A DNA stretch of 5,225 nt from Candidatus Atribacteria bacterium (lineage in GTDB: Bacteria; Bipolaricaulota; Bipolaricaulia; UBA7950; UBA9294), in NCBI GenBank assembly GCA_004525685.1, contig SPBW01000151.1, forward strand, positions 1 through 5,225, written 5' to 3'. The first letter of the stretch is position 1. The number at the start of each line of letters is the position of its first letter. Under the pieces are notes generated by a model. It was given only the letters and a program-made list of their open reading frames with translations. It made no database searches and was not told the origin of the DNA. A program made the position numbers and the translations under genes. Positions 4,109 to 5,225 of this stretch are shown here, one piece after another.

Positions 4109-5098
4109 TCAGGCGGCGCTTCCACCACGAAGTTCAAGCTCGTAAACGTTGTTGGTCCAACTCGCGGCCATGCCTGCTTTCTCATAGAGCCGCGTCGCGC
4201 CTGTCGGACTCTGGGAGTCAACGCCAAGCTCTACGATGGGCTTTCCTCGTTGATAGAAGGCGCGGAACGCATGCTGCAACAGGGCAGTCGCAATGCCCCG
4301 TCCGCGCCACGGCCTGCGCACACCCAATTCGTCAACCAGTCCAACCTTGGGATCATCTCCGACAACGGGGTAGCACTGACAGAATCCAGCCATTTCCTCC
4401 CCATCCATTGCCAGGAACCACAGATCCGTATCGAAGTCTTCGTCCTCGTGAATCCACTGCTTCCACTCTTCCAGATCCTCTTCAAACGATGTGTCGACGT
4501 GGCCCCAATGATCCTGGAATGCATCACGAATCGCAGCGACAGCTGCATGATCGTCGACGCCAGCAATCATCGAACGCACGGCAATTCCGCTTGGCCAGAT
4601 GGGCGCAGCGGGAAGCGAGGTCATCTCGATCCTCATCCGCAAGAAGCTTCGCACATAAGAGAACCCTGAATCCTCAAGAAAGGAGGCCAGCTCTGGTGTG
4701 CCTTGATAAGCGCCTTGCGTCAGAATGATGCGTTCGCCCGCAACAGCCTTGGACACAGCTTGCCGCGCTCGCTCTACAGACCAGGCAATCAGCCACGCAG
4801 CGACGTCTGGACCCACGAGTGTGGGCTCGACGCGCAGCCGACTTTGAAGCCTTGTATGGGGCGCAAAGTCGTAGACTTCACACCACCCAACAATCCGCCC
4901 GTCTTCATCAAGCACAACCTGAGAGTCCGTGTCGGAGTCGAATGTAGGCGACTTCCACTCGATTCGGATCTCATTCTCCGTACGCAGAACGCTGCCTACG
5001 GCATGTCTCGTATGAGCGGCATCCAATGCCGCCAGTTCAGGAATATCGGGCTCCGAAGCAGCCCGCGCCCGATATCCATGAGGTAGGTTAAGGGTCAT
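4109..5098 (-). CDS. Tandem GNAT-family N-acetyltransferase
   Basis: This 329-aa protein contains two GNAT folds. The C-terminal domain (about 170-329) looks functional: LWFLAMDGEEMAGFC (226-240) is strands 2-3, VGLVDELGVRRPWRGRGIA (252-270) holds the acetyl-CoA pyrophosphate loop R265-x-x-G268-x-A270, and TGATRLYEKAGM (299-310) is the motif B helix ending. The N-terminal domain (about 8-155) keeps the outline, with VVLDEDGRIVGWCEV (61-75) and a GTPELASFLEDSGF helix (133-146). Its acetyl-CoA loop is not recognisable; RVEPTLVGPDVAAWLI (89-104) stands in its place. Tandem GNATs of this layout include mycothiol synthase MshD, but nothing here identifies that substrate, and transfer of acetyl to an amine of unknown identity is the safe call. 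The start is the ATG at 5096-5098, with GGAGG at 5103-5107 only 4 nt away. It is transcribed alone and converges on the acyltransferase. A distant, decayed relative lies at 2081-2371. Confidence 0.9.
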   Translation of the reverse strand: MTLNLPHGYRARAASEPDIPELAALDAAHTRHAVGSVLRTENEIRIEWKSPTFDSDTDSQVVLDEDGRIVGWCEVYDFAPHTRLQSRLRVEPTLVGPDVAAWLIAWSVERARQAVSKAVAGERIILTQGAYQGTPELASFLEDSGFSYVRSFLRMRIEMTSLPAAPIWPSGIAVRSMIAGVDDHAAVAAIRDAFQDHWGHVDTSFEEDLEEWKQWIHEDEDFDTDLWFLAMDGEEMAGFCQCYPVVGDDPKVGLVDELGVRRPWRGRGIATALLQHAFRAFYQRGKPIVELGVDSQSPTGATRLYEKAGMAASWTNNVYELELRGGSAA

Positions 5099-5183
5099 AA
5101 ATCCTCCAATTCCAGGGAGGGAAAGTGCGTCATCGATGGGTGATCGAGATGAGACAACAGGTTGATAGGCGTCGACGGGATCT

Positions 5184-5213
5184 ATCCTACACCACCGCTG
5201 TCCGTGTTGCCAG
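5184..5213 (-). promoter_or_regulatory. Weak candidate promoter of the tandem GNAT gene
   Basis: On the minus strand, CTGGCA (5208-5213) and TAGGAT (5184-5189) each match the consensus at 4 of 6 positions, with an 18-nt spacer. Transcription would start about 80 nt before the ATG. Nothing else is seen between 5108 and the right edge. Confidence 0.15.
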
Positions 5214-5225
5214 ACGCGCTACTGC

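Noticed and set aside
4078..4728. A 216-codon + frame opposite the GNAT gene
   Set aside because: It is antisense to a strongly supported GNAT gene, is rich in Arg/Ser/Pro as shadow frames often are, has no ribosome site, and starts inside the hairpin.
4703..5086. A 127-codon + frame opposite the GNAT N-terminal domain
   Set aside because: It lies antisense within the GNAT gene and shows no domain or initiation signal.
1..5225. tRNA, rRNA, CRISPR array, integrase, transposase, toxin-antitoxin or defence genes
   Set aside because: I looked for cloverleaf-like arms, regularly spaced repeats and signature motifs on both strands and saw none.

Overview
This is a bacterial window of roughly mid-50s percent GC, estimated by eye. 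It is a sparsely packed chromosomal region with five intact protein genes, one decayed gene and no RNA gene, transposase or CRISPR array. No single gene fixes the taxon. An exported sulfatase-modifying-factor (SUMF1/FGE) fold protein, a membrane-anchored TlpA-type thioredoxin, an FmdB zinc ribbon with a Ser/Asp/Lys tail and tandem GNAT acetyltransferases fit a Gram-negative-type environmental lineage (Planctomycetes, Latescibacteria, Hydrogenedentes or similar). That placement is inference.

Layout: 1-219 is an upstream region with a small hairpin, a weak promoter candidate and an 11-bp-phased direct repeat. It precedes an exported FGE-like protein (220-1263, +). This gene converges on a membrane-tethered TlpA-like thioredoxin (1363-1911, -, GTG start), and a perfect 10-bp palindrome lies in the 99-bp gap between them. 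Positions 1912-2642 contain no intact gene. They hold the promoter and 5' leader hairpin of the thioredoxin gene, a degraded GNAT acetyltransferase fragment on the + strand (about 2081-2371), and a good sigma-70-type promoter (2559-2587). That promoter is placed to drive a two-gene unit: an FmdB-family zinc ribbon protein (2643-2999) and, 9 bp later, a divergent PlsC-like acyltransferase (3009-4058). The acyltransferase converges on a tandem-GNAT acetyltransferase (4109-5098, -) whose leader runs to the right edge.

The genes do not form an obvious pathway. The only apparent operon is FmdB plus acyltransferase. The FGE-like protein and the thioredoxin are both predicted to be exported or membrane-anchored, but they are convergent and share no operon. 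I see no convincing previously undescribed multi-gene system. The points most worth checking are the decayed GNAT copy, the missing cis-proline in the thioredoxin, the altered catalytic motifs of the acyltransferase, and the GTAG-flanked palindrome.
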